Assembly: GCF_000737785.1 (NCBI RefSeq)
Contig: NZ_JPRO01000012.1
Coordinates: 62,001 to 126,000 of the forward strand
DNA from: Chryseobacterium luteum
GTDB lineage: Bacteria; Bacteroidota; Bacteroidia; Flavobacteriales; Weeksellaceae
DNA length: 64,000 nucleotides
Direction: 5' to 3'
A model generated the notes under the pieces. The model saw only the letters and a program-made list of their open reading frames with translations. It did not search any database and was not told the origin of the DNA. The translations under genes were made by a program, and so were the position numbers. This document shows positions 9,589 to 17,642 of the stretch, one piece after another; within the stretch, counting starts at the first letter, position 1; every line of letters starts with the position of its first letter.

Positions 9589-11853
9589 ATGAACTATTCA
9601 GCAGAACTTAAAAAATTCGTTACCAGCCAATATGTATATTCTGCGATCAGAATTACGCTGGCAACAGTTCTGCCCTGTTTGGTCCTCGCCCACTTCGGAA
9701 TCCTGAAAGAGTATTTCCTTTTTCCCCTCGGAACCAGCTTTGTTGCACTTTGTGATCAGCCCGGTCCGTTTATCCGAAGAAGAAATGCGTTGACATTTGC
9801 TATTTTCTGTTTTGCTGTCGTTGCGCTCATCGCCAGCCTGGTCATGAATTTTAAGGTTCTGGTCATCCTGGAGATCATCATATTCGGAATGTTTTTCTCC
9901 CTCATTGGAGTCTACGGACAGAGACTGGCAGCTGTAGGTTCATTATCCCTTGTTGTCATGGCTATCTTTATCGATGGACATCTTACGGGAGGTAATATTT
10001 TTAAAAGCCTTATGATCTTCTCATCCGGCTGTATCTGGTTCCTGATGATATTCCTTGTGGTCACCACCATTCAGCCTTACAAGCTGGCGGGACAGATGAT
10101 CGGGGAAAATTATCTTCAGCTCGCAGAATTTTTAAAAATAAAAGCCAATTATTATCAGAAAAATCCTGATTTCGACAGGCTGACGACCCAGGTTATTGCC
10201 AAGCAGGTCGGTATCAAAAACCTTCAGGAAGAAACCAGGGAAACCGTTTTCAAGACAAGAACCATCGTTAACGAATCAACGACAACCAGCCGCCTTCTGA
10301 TGCTGATGTTTTTGAATTCTATGGATCTTCATGAAAAACTGATGACCTCTGAAAGTGACTATCAAAAGCTTCAGCAGAGTTTTGAAGACAGTATGATTCT
10401 GGTCAATATTCATGATTACCTCAACCTGCTCGCCGAAGAAATCACCAATATCGGGATATCGCTGCAAATCGGAACACGGGCTAAGCCTATATTTGATCTG
10501 GAACTTGAGCTGAAAAACCTTAATCACCATTACTATGAATTGCGTAATAAGCAGATGACACCCGGTAATCTGGAAAACTTCATGGTTCTCCGCCAGATCC
10601 TGATGCGCATCAACGAGATCACAAAAGAGATCAATGAAATCTACAAAGTATTTTCCCAGGATGTAAAGCTGGCAAAAAGCCTTTCTACCGGACTGGATTT
10701 AAAAAAATTCATGCCCAATGAAGAGAAACTTAACTTCAAAGTTTTAAGAAACAATATTTCACTTTCATCGTCGCATTTCAGACATGCGATAAGGATTACG
10801 ACGGCCTTGCTTGTGGGATATCTTTTTTCTATGTTCGATTTCTTAGGGCTCGGGCATACGTACTGGATACTGATTACCATCACGGCAATCCTGAAACCGG
10901 CCTACTCTATTACAAAAAAAAGGAATCTTCTGCGGTTATACGGAACCATTGCAGGAGCGGTTATTGCCTATGCGATTTTACATTTTGTGCATTTCAATGG
11001 ACTTTTATTTACAATTCTTCTTCTGAGCATGATCATGTGTTTCAGTTTTCTGAAGGGCCGTTATTTCTGGGCCGTCCTGTTTATGACGATCTATGTTTTT
11101 CTCAGCTTTAATTTTTTAAATCCCGGAAATGTAGATGTTATTTTTAAAGACAGAATCCTGGATACCATTATAGCAGGAGTGATAGCCTTTGCCGTTTCCT
11201 ATATTGTTCTTCCCGTTTGGGAGCATACTCAGAACCTTGATCTGATGAAAAAGTCTGCGGCAGACAACCTGATCTATTTTGAGAGTGTCATTTCCAAATT
11301 TTTACACGGAGATTTCGACATTGAAGACTATAAAGTAAAACGGAAAAATGCCATCATTTCGCTGGCCAACCTTTCCGATAACTTCCAGAGAATGATTTCT
11401 GAACCGAAAAACCAGCAGAAAAAGCTGGAAGTCGTGCACCAGTTTGTAGCTACCTCACACCTCATCACGGCATATACCGCTTCCCTTTCCCAATACTCTA
11501 AAAACAATGAAAAGTATCCTGAAGTAGATGCCGAAAGCTGGAGCAGAAAGATAGAAGCAGAAATGCAGCAGACCTCTGTTTTACTCAACGGGAATGAGAT
11601 CACTGAGGCTTTAAAAATGGAAAGCCGGCTGGAACCCGAAGATTCTTCCATTGAAGATATGCTGATGAAAAGAAAAACGGAAATCGGGGAAAATGACCTT
11701 GTTGACAGAAGAGATCCTGATAAAATTTCACATTTAACAGAGCTTAAAAATATCCACGATATTCTGGAACTGATCTATGATGTTACTAAAGAACAGAGAA
11801 AAGTGATTGAGAAATACAGAAGCGAGGCAGAGCCTACTCCTCCACAATCGTAA
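9589..11853 (+). CDS. FUSC (YccS/YhfK-like) family inner-membrane protein
   Basis: This 754-residue protein has the duplicated layout of the FUSC family, related to aromatic-acid exporters such as AaeB. A first membrane block lies at about residues 15-165, a long helical cytoplasmic middle at about 170-380, a second membrane block at about 395-543 (starting HAIRITTALLVGYL), and a soluble tail to 754. The RxT motif at the start of each membrane block (AIRITLAT and AIRITTAL) marks the internal repeat. The exported substrate is not known. The gene overlaps the end of the convergent phosphopantetheinyl transferase gene by 20 bases. Confidence 0.85.
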   Translation: MNYSAELKKFVTSQYVYSAIRITLATVLPCLVLAHFGILKEYFLFPLGTSFVALCDQPGPFIRRRNALTFAIFCFAVVALIASLVMNFKVLVILEIIIFGMFFSLIGVYGQRLAAVGSLSLVVMAIFIDGHLTGGNIFKSLMIFSSGCIWFLMIFLVVTTIQPYKLAGQMIGENYLQLAEFLKIKANYYQKNPDFDRLTTQVIAKQVGIKNLQEETRETVFKTRTIVNESTTTSRLLMLMFLNSMDLHEKLMTSESDYQKLQQSFEDSMILVNIHDYLNLLAEEITNIGISLQIGTRAKPIFDLELELKNLNHHYYELRNKQMTPGNLENFMVLRQILMRINEITKEINEIYKVFSQDVKLAKSLSTGLDLKKFMPNEEKLNFKVLRNNISLSSSHFRHAIRITTALLVGYLFSMFDFLGLGHTYWILITITAILKPAYSITKKRNLLRLYGTIAGAVIAYAILHFVHFNGLLFTILLLSMIMCFSFLKGRYFWAVLFMTIYVFLSFNFLNPGNVDVIFKDRILDTIIAGVIAFAVSYIVLPVWEHTQNLDLMKKSAADNLIYFESVISKFLHGDFDIEDYKVKRKNAIISLANLSDNFQRMISEPKNQQKKLEVVHQFVATSHLITAYTASLSQYSKNNEKYPEVDAESWSRKIEAEMQQTSVLLNGNEITEALKMESRLEPEDSSIEDMLMKRKTEIGENDLVDRRDPDKISHLTELKNIHDILELIYDVTKEQRKVIEKYRSEAEPTPPQS

Positions 11854-12448
11854 AGCAGTAATCATCAAAAAATTCCACTCTTGCTTTGAACTCATCTGAA
11901 AACTGCTCGTCATAAACCCTGCAGCTTATCTTATAAAGGTGCTTAAGCTCAAACGGCTTTACTTCATAATTCTTTTTCAGGGACCAGTATTTGGAATGAT
12001 GGATCTTGTACATGCTTTCCTTTACACTCCATATAATTGTATAGAAGGCAGGTGCATTATCCTCAGGAATGAATCCCCTTTCATTTTCGTAGGTGAATTT
12101 ATCAATAACCCTTAAGATCTTTGGGTTGAATTTTTCGATGTCGATGCCTATTTTGTTCTTAGAAACTGCTATGGCTGCAAACGGAAAGGAATGGGTAATG
12201 GAAATTTCCGCATCTTTAGGGGACAGAAACGGTTCCCTTTCTTTATATAATATTTTGGAATGAGGCTTTAAGCTTTTCAGAAGCTTACGGACCATCAACA
12301 CTTCCAGGAGTTTTTTCGGATGGTAGTCTTTTACCTTTTCGGCATTTTCCGGTTCCAGAAGCTCGTTGATATCAAGTTCTTCACTTTCGTCATATTTCCA
12401 TACAAGGATCGTGGCGTTGTCATCTGAAAAATCTCGGTAAAGGGGCAT
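11834..12448 (-). CDS. 4'-phosphopantetheinyl transferase superfamily protein
   Basis: Proteins of this Sfp/AcpT type move phosphopantetheine from CoA onto a serine of a carrier protein. In the 204-residue sequence the two hallmark metal and CoA motifs are present: GIDIE at residues 101-105 and WSVKESMYK at residues 140-148. The protein is short and single-domain, with no signal peptide. No polyketide or non-ribosomal peptide genes are nearby, so the carrier is unknown; flexirubin-type aryl-polyene or fatty-acid carrier proteins are plausible in this group. The start at 12448 is the only ATG that fits the family N-terminus. Confidence 0.85.
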   Translation of the reverse strand: MPLYRDFSDDNATILVWKYDESEELDINELLEPENAEKVKDYHPKKLLEVLMVRKLLKSLKPHSKILYKEREPFLSPKDAEISITHSFPFAAIAVSKNKIGIDIEKFNPKILRVIDKFTYENERGFIPEDNAPAFYTIIWSVKESMYKIHHSKYWSLKKNYEVKPFELKHLYKISCRVYDEQFSDEFKARVEFFDDYCFTIVEE

Positions 12449-12483
12449 CGTTTTTTTATTCGATAAAAGTAGTGAAAAGATGT

Positions 12484-12629
12484 GGAAGATGAAAGATAGA
12501 AGCAGGAAGATAGAAGTTGCTGCTCGTTGCCCGTTGACTTTTAAAGTTTTGATGACAAAGAATCTGTTAAATAAAAAAATCTTCTTTATTTAACCATTAT
12601 AAACTTCCATCTTCCCGCTCCCATCTTCC
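12484..12629. repeat. imperfect long inverted repeat rich in GGAAGAT
   Basis: The left arm (about 12484-12520) carries repeated GGAAGAT and AGATAGAAG words. The right arm (about 12602-12629, AACTTCCATCTTCCCGCTCC) is its approximate reverse complement. The intervening 80 bases show no open reading frame. It sits between two minus-strand genes and looks like a mobile-type intergenic palindrome, but the exact ends are unclear. Confidence 0.5.
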
Positions 12630-12642
12630 TTTCTTTATTGAT

Positions 12643-13173
12643 TTATTTCGGCTGATGATTCACATCATTTCTATGTTCAAGAATGTCAAGGTTTTCATCT
12701 ACAAAATAAGCACTTCCGAATCCGTTCACATAAGAACCTTTCACAGGGTGCAGACCGATTAAGATAAAATCTTTCATTTCAGAAATTACCTCTACCACTT
12801 TTCCGTGAGTTTCTTTTAATTGGGAAACAACTGTATTCCAGGTTTCAGAATCTCTTTCAACCTGAGAAGCTGATGCTTCGATTGTTAACCTTTCACGGGC
12901 GTAGATCTGTTTTGTAGCAGATTCATCTTCAATAAACATTACTGAAGTTTTTCTTCCGTCCGCAAGATTCTTAGTATGTTTTGCCATGAAAGAAACCAGG
13001 ATATAAAATGTATTTTCTATCTGTACAAACGGTGCATAGCTTGAAGTAGGTGTTCCCTCTGCATCTACCGTTGCCAGAATTATACTTTGAGTTCTTTCAA
13101 TTAATTCCTTTACTTTCGGAGTCAATGGTTTTGCTGCTTTTTTAGCTTCTTCCTGAGTACTTGTATGATTCAT
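12643..13173 (-). CDS. pyridoxamine-5'-phosphate-oxidase-like FMN split-barrel protein (HugZ-like)
   Basis: This 176-residue protein has the split-barrel opening seen in FMN-binding pyridoxamine-phosphate-oxidase-like proteins: SIILATVDAEGTPTSSYAPF at about residues 30-49, then AKHTKNLADGRKTSVMFIEDE. The C-terminal part (KDFILIGLHPVKGSYVNGFG, about 138-157) resembles the haem-utilisation protein HugZ, which degrades haem. Whether this copy binds FMN or haem cannot be decided from sequence alone. A TAnnTTTG box lies 18 bases before the ATG. It is transcribed alone. Confidence 0.75.
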   Translation of the reverse strand: MNHTSTQEEAKKAAKPLTPKVKELIERTQSIILATVDAEGTPTSSYAPFVQIENTFYILVSFMAKHTKNLADGRKTSVMFIEDESATKQIYARERLTIEASASQVERDSETWNTVVSQLKETHGKVVEVISEMKDFILIGLHPVKGSYVNGFGSAYFVDENLDILEHRNDVNHQPK

Positions 13174-13191
13174 AATAAAGATTTATTTCTA

Positions 13192-13199
13192 CAAAAATA
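13192..13199 (-). promoter_or_regulatory. promoter -7 box of the HugZ-like gene
   Basis: TATTTTTG on the minus strand lies 18 bases upstream of the ATG at 13173. That predicts a 5' leader of about 14 bases. Confidence 0.5.
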
Positions 13200-13292
13200 G
13201 TTTATTTAGAATAAAGAAAAATAATTTTCTGTTATGTATAATTTCATATAATTGAAACTGAAGCCGCGTTTTTTTATCTTAATTATTAATTG

Positions 13293-13300
13293 TAATTTTG
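13293..13300 (+). promoter_or_regulatory. ahcY promoter -7 box
   Basis: TAATTTTG matches TAnnTTTG and lies 39 bases upstream of the ATG at 13340. The intervening leader is AT-rich and shows no riboswitch-like structure that I could recognise. Confidence 0.5.
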
Positions 13301-13339
13301 CATCTTATTATAATTTGAATTTAAATTTATTCATTGCAT

Positions 13340-14653
13340 ATGAGTACTACAACACAATACGTTCCTTATAAAGTTAAGGACATATCCCTTGCAGAATGGG
13401 GAAGAAAAGAAATTACCCTTGCCGAAGCAGAAATGCCCGGTCTGATGTCTATCCGTGAAGAATACGGACCATCTCAACCCTTAAAAGGCGCAAGAATTGC
13501 CGGATGTCTTCACATGACGATCCAGACAGCTGTGCTTATCGAGACACTGGTGGCTTTAGGAGCTGAAGTTACCTGGTCTTCTTGTAATATTTTCTCTACA
13601 CAGGATCACGCTGCTGCTGCTATTGCTGCCGCAGGAATTCCCGTTTATGCGTGGAAAGGCCTGAACGAAGAAGAATTTGACTGGTGTATTGAGCAGACTT
13701 TATTCTTCGGTGAAGACAGAAAACCATTAAACATGATTCTGGATGATGGTGGAGATTTAACGAACATGGTTTTCGACAGATACCCGGAATTCACAAAAGA
13801 TATCAAAGGACTTTCTGAAGAAACTACAACCGGAGTTCACAGACTGTACGAAAGAATGAAGAACGGAACTTTGGTAATGCCTGCCATCAACGTAAACGAT
13901 TCAGTTACTAAGTCTAAATTCGACAACAAATACGGATGTAAAGAATCTGCAGTAGATGCTGTAAGAAGAGCTACAGACCTTATGCTTGCTGGAAAAAGAG
14001 TGGTAGTTTGCGGATACGGAGACGTAGGTAAAGGTACTGCTGCTTCATTCAGAGGAGCCGGTTCTATCGTTACTGTAACTGAAATTGATCCAATTTGTGC
14101 GCTTCAGGCTGCAATGGACGGTTACGAAGTAAAAAGATTGGATACTGTTGTTGATAACGCAGATATCATCATCACAACTACAGGTAACTTCAACATCGTA
14201 AGAAGAGAACATTTCCTTAAGATGAAAGATAAAGCTGTGGTTTGTAACATCGGTCACTTTGATAATGAAATAGATATGGCCTGGCTGAACGAAAACTACG
14301 GTTCTACAAAATCTGAAGTTAAGCCACAGGTAGACATCTATACCATTGAAGGTAAGGAAGTTATCATCCTTGCAGAAGGAAGACTGGTCAACTTAGGCTG
14401 TGCAACAGGACACCCAAGTTTTGTAATGTCTAACTCTTTCTCTAACCAGACTTTGGCTCAGATCGAATTATGGACCAACTCTGCTGCTTATAAAAATGAA
14501 GTCTATATGCTTCCAAAGCATTTGGATGAAAAAGTAGCTGCTTTACACCTTAAAAAATTAAGCGTTGAACTGGAAACTCTTTCTCCGGAGCAGGCTGAAT
14601 ATATCGGTGTAGATGTAAAAGGGCCATTCAAACCTGAGTACTACAGATACTAA
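13340..14653 (+). CDS. ahcY: adenosylhomocysteinase (S-adenosylhomocysteine hydrolase)
   Basis: AhcY hydrolyses S-adenosylhomocysteine to adenosine and homocysteine, relieving product inhibition of methyltransferases. The 437-residue protein has the family landmarks: [15 protein letters not shown] near residue 55, the NAD-binding loop [16 protein letters not shown] near residues 222-237, and a C-terminus KPEYYRY that closes the NAD site of the neighbouring subunit. The 437-residue length starting [12 protein letters not shown] is as expected. A TTG six bases upstream would add only two residues and is not favoured. A terminator follows at 14694. Confidence 0.96.
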   Translation: MSTTTQYVPYKVKDISLAEWGRKEITLAEAEMPGLMSIREEYGPSQPLKGARIAGCLHMTIQTAVLIETLVALGAEVTWSSCNIFSTQDHAAAAIAAAGIPVYAWKGLNEEEFDWCIEQTLFFGEDRKPLNMILDDGGDLTNMVFDRYPEFTKDIKGLSEETTTGVHRLYERMKNGTLVMPAINVNDSVTKSKFDNKYGCKESAVDAVRRATDLMLAGKRVVVCGYGDVGKGTAASFRGAGSIVTVTEIDPICALQAAMDGYEVKRLDTVVDNADIIITTTGNFNIVRREHFLKMKDKAVVCNIGHFDNEIDMAWLNENYGSTKSEVKPQVDIYTIEGKEVIILAEGRLVNLGCATGHPSFVMSNSFSNQTLAQIELWTNSAAYKNEVYMLPKHLDEKVAALHLKKLSVELETLSPEQAEYIGVDVKGPFKPEYYRY

Positions 14654-14693
14654 AATTGTCATCCTTAGCTAGCCGAAGGATCTCAAAATATAG

Positions 14694-14731
14694 AAACTCT
14701 CCAATTTTTTTTGGGGAGTTTTTGTTTTTTT
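14694..14731 (+). terminator. ahcY terminator
   Basis: The stem AAACTCTCCAA / TTGGGGAGTTT (one wobble) has a loop of six T, then TTGTTTTTTT follows. It is 41 bases past the stop codon. Confidence 0.85.
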
Positions 14732-14735
14732 AGAA

Positions 14736-14818
14736 GCTTAATCCCGCTATCCGCTCATACTCCTCGCTCCTGGCTTTTGCCGGCCCCTGCTGTGGGGTAA
14801 CCGCTGCTATCGGGGCTA
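14736..14818. repeat. candidate dispersed element with ATCCCGCTATCCGC / GCTATCGGGGCTA ends
   Basis: A GC-richer patch in an AT-rich gap begins GCTTAATCCCGCTATCCGCT and ends ACCGCTGCTATCGGGGCTA. I recall sequences of this form (reading CCCCGATAGCAGCGG on the other strand) as recurring between genes in Flavobacteria. Only one copy is in this window, so the repeat status rests on memory rather than on a comparison here. No gene is seen in it. Confidence 0.4.
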
Positions 14819-14927
14819 GAAAGTCACTGTTACGTCTTTCTCAGTATTTTACCCATATTTTCCAGCTTTTACCACTAAGTTTAGAAAAAATGAATATATT
14901 TAGCCCCTCAAACAAAACATATAATTA

Positions 14928-15320
14928 ATGAAAAAACAAAGAGTATCGAATGCGTTCGTAGCCGCATCATGGGTAGCATTGGGAGCAGGAATGATCGGCT
15001 TTATCGTAGGCCTTGCCAGAGCTGAAATGCAGCTGAATGAAAAGGGATATTATTTCACCATCCTTCTTTATGGCCTTTTTGCCGTAGTTTCTCTGCAGAA
15101 AGCAGTTCGTGACAGATTGGAAAATATCCCGGTAACGGATATCTATTATGGCATCTGCTGGTTTGCGACCCTTTCATCCATCGTGCTGCTGGCCGTGGGA
15201 CTCTGGAATGCGACCATCCTTCCGAGTGAAAAAGGATTTTATGCATTTGCATTTCTCCTTGCCCTTTTCGGAGCGATTTCTGTACAGAAAAATACAAGGG
15301 ACAATATGACCCAGGAATAA
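14928..15320 (+). CDS. YiaA/YiaB-type inner-membrane protein
   Basis: This 130-residue protein is built of two similar halves, each with two membrane segments: VAASWVALGAGMIGFIVGLA and YYFTILLYGLFAVVSLQKAV, then GICWFATLSSIVLLAVGLW and GFYAFAFLLALFGAISVQK. Each half ends in a QK(A/N)(V/T)RD motif, typical of the YiaA/YiaB two-helix domain. The biochemical role of the family is unknown. The gene is monocistronic, with a strong terminator 8 bases past its stop codon. Confidence 0.8.
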   Translation: MKKQRVSNAFVAASWVALGAGMIGFIVGLARAEMQLNEKGYYFTILLYGLFAVVSLQKAVRDRLENIPVTDIYYGICWFATLSSIVLLAVGLWNATILPSEKGFYAFAFLLALFGAISVQKNTRDNMTQE

Positions 15321-15328
15321 AATAACAG

Positions 15329-15357
15329 AAACGCTCCGATACCGGAGCGTTTTTTTA
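15329..15357 (+). terminator. terminator of the YiaA-like gene
   Basis: The perfect stem AAACGCTCCG / CGGAGCGTTT has a 4-base loop and a T-run to 15357. Confidence 0.9.
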
Positions 15358-15401
15358 TTAAAAGCAATATAATGAGAATACAGGAATAGATTTTTCACCA
15401 T

Positions 15402-15584
15402 TTGCAGATTTTTATTAATTTACATATATTTATTTCCAAAAAACTAATATATGATATAAAAGGTGATGGTATCAATGTAGAATCTTTACTGCCGGGAAAT
15501 TATATGCTACAGCTTATTTCAAAAGAAAACGTCCGGTCTTTTAAATTCATCAGGAAACAAAACAAAAATCGCCTTATCTTCTGA
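15402..15584 (+). pseudogene. fragment resembling a type IX sorting domain (decayed cargo gene)
   Basis: A 60-codon open frame beginning with TTG encodes YDIKGDGINVESLLPGNYML followed by a strand pattern ending KFIRKQNKN. This matches the last 40-odd residues of Por-secretion C-terminal sorting domains: a GxG turn, then V-(E/D)-x-LxxGxYxL, then a final strand with F(I/K)K. There is no ATG, no signal peptide and no cargo domain upstream within the 80-base gap after the YiaA terminator. I therefore read it as the tail of a deleted secreted-protein gene. It could still be expressed as a short peptide, but nothing supports that. Confidence 0.5.
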
Positions 15585-15598
15585 TATGGCGATTTTTT
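15565..15598. terminator. bidirectional terminator between the sorting-domain remnant and purE
   Basis: A 14-bp stem (AAAATCGCCTTATC / GATATGGCGATTTT, one mismatch) is flanked by T-rich sequence on both strands. It is 18 bases past the purE stop codon and can serve purE from the minus strand. Confidence 0.85.
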
Positions 15599-15615
15599 AA
15601 TGGTGTATGTGTTAT

Positions 15616-16119
15616 TTAAACATCAAAATGATTCGGGTGCATGGCTTTGATATCATCCACCGTTCCCAATACTTTATCTTTAAGGGAGTCCTGGTATTTC
15701 TGCAGGTTTTCAGCGATTGCTTCATCTGCGCTTCCCAGAATTTTCACAGCTAAAATTCCAGCGTTTAAGGCTCCATTCAAAGCGACCGTTGCTACAGGAA
15801 TTCCGCCTGGCATCTGAAGGATAGACAGTACAGAATCCCAACCATCAATAGAATTGCTGGACAGAATGGGAACTCCAATTACAGGTAAAGTTGTACAACT
15901 CGCTACCATTCCCGGGAGATGTGCTGCTCCACCAGCGCCTGCGATGATCACTTTAAGCCCTCTTTCTTTTGCCGTTTTTGCGTAGTCAAACATTCTTTCC
16001 GGTGTTCTGTGCGCCGAAACTACTGTCAGTTCGTATGGAATATCGAGGCTTTTCAAAAAATTTGCAGCCTGTTCCATGATCGGCAGATCGCTCTGGCTGC
16101 CCATAATAATTCCTACCAT
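15616..16119 (-). CDS. purE: N5-carboxyaminoimidazole ribonucleotide mutase
   Basis: PurE rearranges N5-CAIR to CAIR in de novo purine synthesis, using the product of PurK, whose gene is 5.5 kb away. The 167-residue protein shows the class I PurE signature: [13 protein letters not shown] at the N-terminus, [14 protein letters not shown] near residue 40, and [15 protein letters not shown] near residue 67. The glycine-rich phosphate loop and catalytic His of SAHR are present. The start at the ATG at 16119 is preferred over an upstream TTG. A TAnnTTTG box lies 20 bases upstream. It is transcribed alone, although purEK operons are common in other bacteria. Confidence 0.95.
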   Translation of the reverse strand: MVGIIMGSQSDLPIMEQAANFLKSLDIPYELTVVSAHRTPERMFDYAKTAKERGLKVIIAGAGGAAHLPGMVASCTTLPVIGVPILSSNSIDGWDSVLSILQMPGGIPVATVALNGALNAGILAVKILGSADEAIAENLQKYQDSLKDKVLGTVDDIKAMHPNHFDV

Positions 16120-16139
16120 CTTCAATTTTATTAGATCGT

Positions 16140-16147
16140 CAAAGATA
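16140..16147 (-). promoter_or_regulatory. purE promoter -7 box
   Basis: TATCTTTG on the minus strand is a perfect TAnnTTTG. It lies 20 bases upstream of the ATG at 16119. Confidence 0.55.
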
Positions 16148-16322
16148 AAAAAATATAACCTTTTTTAACATATACAATTCCTGCTGAAATTTTACAAAAT
16201 AAGATATACAATAAATAGTTCATTAATCAATAGAATAAGAGAAGTTAAACTCTGTTAATTTCGATCTGTACTAATTATTTTTTTCCAATATTTGTTTTAC
16301 CAACAACATAAAATTTATTGAA

Positions 16323-16463
16323 ATGAAAAATTTAAAAAAACTTAAAAAAGAAGAACTCAAAAAAGTTTTAGGAGGTATCGATGCCTGTTCATTCCAACTT
16401 TGCTTCAGGAACGGCAAATGGTTGTGTGTTCCTTTTGACACATGCGGAGGGTTCCAACCTTAA
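16323..16463 (+). CDS. double-glycine-leader Cys-rich bacteriocin-like peptide
   Basis: A 46-residue open frame encodes an 18-residue leader MKNLKKLKKEELKKVLGG and a 28-residue core IDACSFQLCFRNGKW followed by LCVPFDTCGGFQP. The leader is lysine-rich and amphipathic, with hydrophobic residues spaced as in ComC and class II bacteriocin leaders, and ends in GG, the cleavage site for C39-peptidase ABC exporters. The core has four cysteines at core positions 4, 9, 17 and 23, suitable for two disulfides. Related small bacteriocin-like proteins with this leader are common in Chryseobacterium. No exporter or immunity gene is adjacent. It has its own terminator. Function as a bacteriocin or signal is inferred, not shown. 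Confidence 0.8.
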   Translation: MKNLKKLKKEELKKVLGGIDACSFQLCFRNGKWLCVPFDTCGGFQP

Positions 16464-16471
16464 AAAGCCAA

Positions 16472-16501
16472 AGGAGTACATTAAAAAATGTACTCTTTTT
16501 T
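16472..16501 (+). terminator. terminator of the double-glycine peptide gene
   Basis: An 11-bp stem (AGGAGTACATT / AATGTACTCTT, one wobble) has an A4 loop and a T-run, starting 9 bases past the stop codon. Its presence supports the 46-residue frame being a real transcription unit. Confidence 0.85.
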
Positions 16502-16580
16502 ATTATTATCTATTTGATCAGTTCTTCTGTATCTTCAAAAAACACAGCAACTGTAGCCATCCGTTCTATTTCATAACAGG

Positions 16581-16588
16581 TATATTTG
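16581..16588 (+). promoter_or_regulatory. EamA gene promoter -7 box
   Basis: TATATTTG is a perfect TAnnTTTG. It overlaps the most upstream possible TTG start (16586), which argues that translation begins further in, at the TTG at 16613. Confidence 0.55.
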
Positions 16589-16612
16589 TACCTGTTATAC
16601 CTATTATTCACA

Positions 16613-17518
16613 TTGAAAGATTATAAACTTATTTTTGCTGTTCTCACCGTTGCTGTTGTCTGGGGAACTACATTTCTCGCTATCCGTATCGCCGTGGAAA
16701 CGATCCCCGCATGGTTTGTAGCCGGGATCCGTCAGCTTCTGGCCGCCATAATTATGCTTTTAATTCTTCTTTCAAGAAAGGAATTCAAATGGATAGGATG
16801 GAAAAATCTGCGGTATCAGCTTATTTTCGCTTCACTTATGTTAGTTGTGGCAAACGGGATGACCACTGTTGCCGAAGAAACCGTATCCAGCAGCCTTGCG
16901 TCATTAATCAGTGCCTGCTCCCCTATTTTAGTATTCCTGGGAAGTGTTGCTGTTGGTCTGCAAAAATTCAGTTTCCGGGCTCTTGCAGGTGTTCTTTTGT
17001 GTTTCAGCGGAATCCTTTTTGTTTTCTGGGATGGTATACAGGATCTTGCGAATCCACAGTACAGAACGGGAATGATTTTTCTTTTCTGCGCGATTGCCGG
17101 ATGGGCTTCTGGAACCATTTTCACAAAAAAACTCAATATCCAAAGCGGTCATATTACCCTGAACCTGTTTTATCAGTTCCTTTTTGCAGGAATTATACAG
17201 GTTATTTTTGCGTTTATATTTTCAGACCATTATAATTTCGGAAACTGGTCCTTAAAAAGTATTTCAGCAATGCTTTATCTGGCTGTATTGGGTTCCGTTG
17301 CTGCATTTTTTGCCTTTCATTATGCTTTGACCAAGATTTCTCCGGTACAGGTTTCAATCCTTGCCTATGTGAATACGGTAATTGCTATATTTTTGGGCTG
17401 GCTGATTATGGATGAAAAAGTTTCCTTTAAATTTATCCTGGCAGCTGTTCTGATTATCTGCGGGGTTTTTATTATTAATTATAAACCGGAAATGTTTAGA
17501 AAACAAAAGACAGTATAG
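16613..17518 (+). CDS. EamA/DMT-family transporter
   Basis: The 301-residue inner-membrane protein has about ten membrane segments arranged as two EamA repeats (about 5-140 and 150-292). The first repeat opens VVWGTTFLAIRIAVETIPAW, typical of RhaT/YedA-like drug and metabolite exporters. The second closes SPVQVSILAYVNTVIAIFLG. The substrate is unknown. There is no ATG near the family N-terminus. A TTG at 16613 gives KDYKLIFAVLT as the start and leaves a 5' leader of about 20 bases from the -7 box at 16581-16588. The frame stays open upstream to 16586. Confidence 0.85.
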   Translation: MKDYKLIFAVLTVAVVWGTTFLAIRIAVETIPAWFVAGIRQLLAAIIMLLILLSRKEFKWIGWKNLRYQLIFASLMLVVANGMTTVAEETVSSSLASLISACSPILVFLGSVAVGLQKFSFRALAGVLLCFSGILFVFWDGIQDLANPQYRTGMIFLFCAIAGWASGTIFTKKLNIQSGHITLNLFYQFLFAGIIQVIFAFIFSDHYNFGNWSLKSISAMLYLAVLGSVAAFFAFHYALTKISPVQVSILAYVNTVIAIFLGWLIMDEKVSFKFILAAVLIICGVFIINYKPEMFRKQKTV

Positions 17519-17642
17519 TTGCTTTAAAATTGACGGCAAAACGGCATAAGGATGCTTAGTCTTCCTAAAATAGGAGATTTTTTACATTGAAATTTCCCCT
17601 TGTCTCAATTTTCCTTATCTTGGCTGCACCAAAAACAATCAC

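Noticed and set aside
13220..13340. SAM or SAH riboswitch upstream of ahcY
   Set aside because: The leader after the promoter box is only about 35 AT-rich bases without stable stems.
16381..16626. 81-codon open frame overlapping the GG-leader peptide in another frame
   Set aside because: It runs across the peptide terminator and the EamA promoter, and has no domain or signal. The 46-residue frame explains the locus better.
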